Assembly: GCF_947242115.1 (NCBI RefSeq)
Contig: NC_074715.1
Location: forward strand, 27,940,376-28,004,375
Direction: 5' to 3'
Source of the DNA: Biomphalaria glabrata
Lineage: Eukaryota; Mollusca; Gastropoda; Planorbidae
Length of the DNA stretch: 64,000 nucleotides
Shown: positions 59,905 to 64,000 of the stretch, piece by piece
How the letters are laid out: the number at the start of each line of letters is the position of its first letter
Numbering within the stretch: the stretch's first letter is position 1
Notes under the pieces: generated by a model
What the model saw: the letters and a program-made list of their open reading frames with translations, nothing else
Told to the model about the DNA's origin: nothing
The model's database searches: none
Position numbers and translations under genes: made by a program

Positions 59905-61610
59905 ATTGGTAACACTTTCAACACATGCACGTCTCTTCTGTTTGTATTGGCGGACACAGAATTGTGGTTTTTGAGAGTTGGTAGTTGATAGCTTCTGATA
60001 TTCATGCTGAAAATAATGAAAAAAAAATACTGAGACTTACATACATTAGTGGTCGCAAATAATTGTAAAAATCGAATTTTGCAAACAAAACTTTAAAAAA
60101 AATGTACTGAAAAATCTCTAGAATTATTTTTTTTTCACAACAAAAAAAATTATCACATTCTAAAGAGAATTGTTAACATGTATAAGTAAAAAGGAATAAG
60201 TTTTCATATTTACATAATTTTTTTTTCGTTTTGAAGACGGTTGGTCTCCCTTTCTAACCTGTAAATTCAAAAAGTAAGGGGTTATAGGTCTCCGCCTACT
60301 GGTCGGGTGTTTACGTTTAATGCATATCAGCTATCTACTTCTGTCAATTTTTCGTGGAACTAATATATCAGCTATCTACTTCTGTCAATTTTTCGTGGAA
60401 CCACTAGGCATACGAGCGAAAAAAACAAAATTGAGAAAACGCGGACTCGCTGACAAACAATGCCAAGACCATTATTCTTTTCTAAAAAAAATAAAAAAAT
60501 TCTAATTGCAGTTATAAACCAGTGTTGAATCGAATCACTATCACCTACGTTGAATTTGTTTTCAAAGGTCTTAACTTTTTTTTAAATTAAAAATTTTAAG
60601 CTGTAACTGTTTTCCTGTATTCATTTAATTTATTTCGTTCTAATAGTAGGCCTACTTTTTTTGTGCCGACATATCTTCCGACTATCAATGACAACTTTTT
60701 ACTTGTTATGCTTGTTGACCCGGGATGTCTGAGTACCTCTTTGACACATCCTACCAATATATTCTCACAATTCAATTCAACGGTAGGCCTACATCATAGT
60801 TCCATGGGTACATACTATAAAAATTCTTCATTGACATTTAGGTCAACGACATTTCCAACTGTTAAACTAGGGCAATGTGTTAATATGTTAGTCTAATGTG
60901 TTTTCTCTTAAATAGTTTTGACATTAATGAAATAATATGCCAACGAAGTTTGAACTATTATATAGTTGATGCTCAAAAACTCGGAGCGTTTTAGTTGGTT
61001 GTGAAGGTCGAATCTATGTGACTGTTTTTGGTAGCTTGTAAAGGTCGACTTTATTGTCTTTATGTAAACATTTTATGTGGTTGAAAGGGTCGAATCTATG
61101 TGGTAGTTTGTCGTGATGGCCAGTAACTAATTCTTACATAGGCTACTGATGAACGTGTATTCATCCATTGCAGCTGAGACGAAGTGTATGAAAAGTATTT
61201 CCTAAGGAGAACAAATGAGACATAGAAAGATTTTCACAAGACTTCTAGATCTAAAATGCATTTTTTTTCCATATGTTATCGGCACAGACCTATATATTAT
61301 ACCTAGACTGGAAAACAAATAATAATAATTAATTACGTATAAAACTCTTTTTCAAGCTGTGAGGGAATTTTCTCTAAATCTTGGAAAATCGCTCTTTTCT
61401 GTCTCTTTTACGATCTTTAGTTTTCAAAGTTTAGAAATAATAAAGTTCCATTTTGCGTATTTTAGATAGACTGGGATATAAATTACTAATAAATAGGCCT
61501 ACTAGATTATAGATCTAGATCCAAATATTGACGCATTTCCTTTTAGATCTAGATCTAGTTGCCTTTGAGAATGTTAATACAATCCTCGATCTAATTCTAA
61601 ATAATTCAAG
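59905..61610. other. Intergenic stretch, no gene seen
   Basis: AT-rich. It contains a perfect-looking 41-bp direct duplication at 60324-60405 (ATATCAGCTATCTACTTCTG, TCAATTTTTCGTGGAAC). No coding or transposon signal recognised. Confidence 0.45.
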
Positions 61611-61618
61611 CCTGTCAA

Positions 61619-62927
61619 CAGTGGCGTAGCTAGAGTATTTAATGCCCGTGCGGCAACTCGACCAGAACAAAACAAAATAAAAAGGCAAAAAAAAAAAAAA
61701 AAAAAAAAGTGTGTTTTCTTTTGCTTAGGTAAACGGGGTATTGCTAATTTGCAAAACTAAATTTAAAAAAAGTTTTACGGGAATGATTTGAGCACGCAAA
61801 TGAATTCTGGTTTAAGATTACTTCTAGAATACTCTTTTAGACACCGTAGTGGTGACATGACAGCAGCAATATCAAAATCTTGATCTCTGCAGTCCATTAT
61901 TTCTAAGGCATTCGAATGTAGTTTCTCAAAGCGGCATGCTTGTCTTTAGTGTCGATGAAGTCAACGAAAGGCTCTCGAACTCATTATCAATTACCGTAAA
62001 ATTAGATCCAACTTTAAGATGACAGGTGTAAACGTAGAATTGAAAAAAATCGAGAAATATTGGGGTTAGTTTATTTGCTGTATGAGTTTTTTTCATGAAA
62101 ATCCAACATTACATTAAATTCGTTTTGTATTTGTGTAAGTTTGGTTAGAACCAAATGTTCTCTCAGAAGTGGTTCTCTCGGAAGTGGATTCCACTTAGAT
62201 AGTAACTTCACATCTTCAATACATTGCCTTCATTTTTTTCCTTCAAATTCTTCTTCCAATTGCTTATGATGCCCACGAGAGACAAATTTGGATTTGAGAG
62301 AAAACAAATGATGTCCAAGACTCTCTTCTTGTAATCACTCTACCTTTTTCCTTTCTTGTTTAAATAAATCTTGAGCCTTGCTGTCAATACTGTTCTTTAC
62401 ACGCAGTCAAATTTCAAGTTCCCTACAAGTAAGCGTTGACTGAATGTGACTGCTAGTCTCTTGATTTACAATTTTCGCTGATAACCCCCACCACTCATTG
62501 AATCCATATTGTTGGATTTTAAATGCAGATGTAGCCTAATACTTGATCTTGTCAGAGGAGTATGCAGGGGAAGCAAACTAAAGATTTTTGGGCAAACAAC
62601 ACACCCACTTTCTCAAAACTTTCTCATCGTTTGGTATTTGCCAAAGAAGATAGTGGACTTCTAAAAGTGCGATGCGTTTGAACAAGTAAACAAACATAGT
62701 AAATTTAATTCAAGTTAGTCTTCAGTTTACATTTAATTTTAGAAAGAATAGAGGAATAGCTAATAGAATAGAATAGCTAAGTAAATATATGTTTATTTAA
62801 ATTTCAATAGAGTAGAATGTGTTTGTACAATGTCCAGTTTTTAATGTAAAATTTTGTCCTTAGTTTGATGCCCCTCATCACTTGATGCCCCGTGCAGCCC
62901 GCACGTACATGGCTAGCTACGCCTCTG
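61619..62927 (-). mobile_element. Decayed hAT-like element with 8-bp target duplication
   Basis: Left end CAGTGGCGTAGCTAGAG; right end, read inward, CAGAGGCGTAGCTAGCC. Flanks are CCTGTCAA (61611-61618) and CCTGTCGA (62928-62935), an 8-bp duplication with one change. The minus strand has protein-like pieces (FEKLHSNALEIMDCRDQDF, DIAAVMS near 61.9 kb) but no continuous frame; likely a degenerate transposase. It contains an A-run at 61686-61709. Confidence 0.75.
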
Positions 62928-63085
62928 CCTGTCGATTTTAATCTAATGATTTTAGATTTTACATTGAAATAGATTGATAACCGTACCTAGATCTTTATAG
63001 ATCTAGATTCGATGGATTCCAAAGTAGCTAGGCCTATTAATTTTGAGACGAGTGTGTTCTTATTTACGATATAACACATAAAACA

Positions 63086-63180
63086 CTGAACCATAATCTT
63101 CAAATACAAAAACAGAATTTAATAAAATACTCGGAAAGACACAAAGACAAAGGCACATTGCTTGTCCCATATGCTAGGAG
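63086..63180 (+). mobile_element. LINE fragment (family of 2740-3235)
   Basis: ACTGAACCATAATCTTCAAA, TACTCGGAAAGACACAAAG and GTCCCATATGCTAGGA match 2947-3041 with few differences. Neither end of the parent element is present. Confidence 0.75.
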
Positions 63181-63829
63181 GTTAAAGCTGTTGATAAACA
63201 TTTATAAAAATAACGTAAGATTATTTTTGCTCTTTATATAAGAAATTCCTGGAAATATTGATGACTGAATTGTATGAAATATAAAAAAAAAGGAAACATA
63301 TTTTTAAAAGTGGATTATAACGGTATTATATTGCATATTCTTAAATTAATATAGAAAATTGATTCTGCATATCTCACCTCGTAGCCTATATTTAATACCG
63401 ATTAAACTACACAACTGTTGACAATTCTAAATATTTAATGAATATATAGGCTATACTTTTGAGTTTTATGTAATCTAATATTAAGTCCATTTTAGTGTGA
63501 ATGATAAGATGTGTGTGTGTGTGTGTGTGTGTGGGGTATATAAATCCAGATACCTAGTAATCTAATAAGTGATTTAAATTGTTTATGATGTTTCTACAAT
63601 TAATTTTTCTACATTGAGTTTCATTGATTTACATAGAAACGTGTTACTCTCTTACTTTATATGGACCAATGTCATATAAGATTTTTATTTACATAATCTT
63701 TAAATTACTTCCATTGAAACTTTAAAATGTTTAGCCTACAAAGAAAAAGTATAAGAAAAAAAAACAAGAAAAAAAAGTAAAATGTATAGATCTAATAATA
63801 ATAACAATTTTACTTTTATGCTTTCTTGT

Positions 63830-63965
63830 TTTCTTTTCCCTTTTTCCCTTTCGAACAGCATTGGTTCCGGGTTCTTACGTTCCATGTACCAATTAGGGTC
63901 GGTTTCTTTGCTTTGAAAACTTGCCATGTATATTGGACGTCTTGTTGAAACTTTCGACAATTAGA
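63830..63965 (-). mobile_element. LINE endonuclease N-terminal scrap
   Basis: Minus strand reads QVFKAKKPTLIGTWNVRT, the hallmark opening of the LINE AP-endonuclease domain (GTWNVRT), then loses the frame. A 74-residue frame across it in another register is a shadow. The region 62936-63829 otherwise holds the LINE scrap at 63086 and a (GT)n run at 63511-63532. Confidence 0.6.
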
Positions 63966-64000
63966 CTTTTTACTTTCACATTACTTTGTAGATCTATATG

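Noticed and set aside
63736-63960. 74-residue minus frame as a host exon
   Set aside because: Another register of the same strand reads the LINE endonuclease opening GTWNVRT.

Overview
The window looks like nuclear DNA of a mollusc, most likely a heterobranch (pulmonate) gastropod. It is AT-rich, its genes are split by GT-AG introns, it is dense in tRNA-derived SINEs, LINEs and hAT elements, and its three host genes are bilaterian types. The species cannot be fixed from the sequence. All host gene models below were assembled by eye from splice sites and reading phase.

Layout: 1-3.2 kb is transposon debris. 3.3-9 kb holds most of an SKP2-type F-box/leucine-rich-repeat gene (+), whose 5' exon(s) lie outside the window or were not recognised. 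9-11.8 kb is non-coding, with a truncated LINE (-). 12.2-20.0 kb holds a complete five-exon TGF-beta-superfamily ligand gene on the minus strand. 20-38 kb is the intergenic block between the two ligand genes: microsatellites, SINEs, LINE and LTR fragments, and a nested hAT element. 38.9-50.9 kb holds a second complete five-exon TGF-beta-superfamily gene on the plus strand. 51-64 kb is non-coding, with a young-looking 4.3-kb Gypsy-type LTR element (53391-57680), an hAT relic and LINE scraps.

The most interesting system is the divergent (head-to-head) pair of TGF-beta ligands. Both have five coding exons with the same intron phases (1-2-0-1), a long poorly conserved exon 1, a shared CxxCGxQGL element opening the conserved prodomain, a CxxC pair late in the prodomain, a basic cleavage site, and a nine-cysteine mature domain of the TGF-beta/activin/myostatin kind. 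The mature domain has lost the usual first-finger tryptophans. The pair looks like an old local duplication of a divergent ligand. The first intron of each gene carries large minisatellites: about 52 copies of 48 bp in one, and about 24 copies of 52 bp plus 14 copies of 44 bp in the other. In the minus-strand gene the array starts about 50 bp from the splice donor, another small array abuts the acceptor, and a 64-bp segment spanning its start codon and promoter-proximal sequence is duplicated inside intron 1.

SKP2 would act in SCF ubiquitin-ligase control of the cell cycle. The two ligands would be secreted, dimeric, furin-type-processed signals. Nothing in the sequence ties the SKP2 gene to the ligands functionally; they are simply neighbours.
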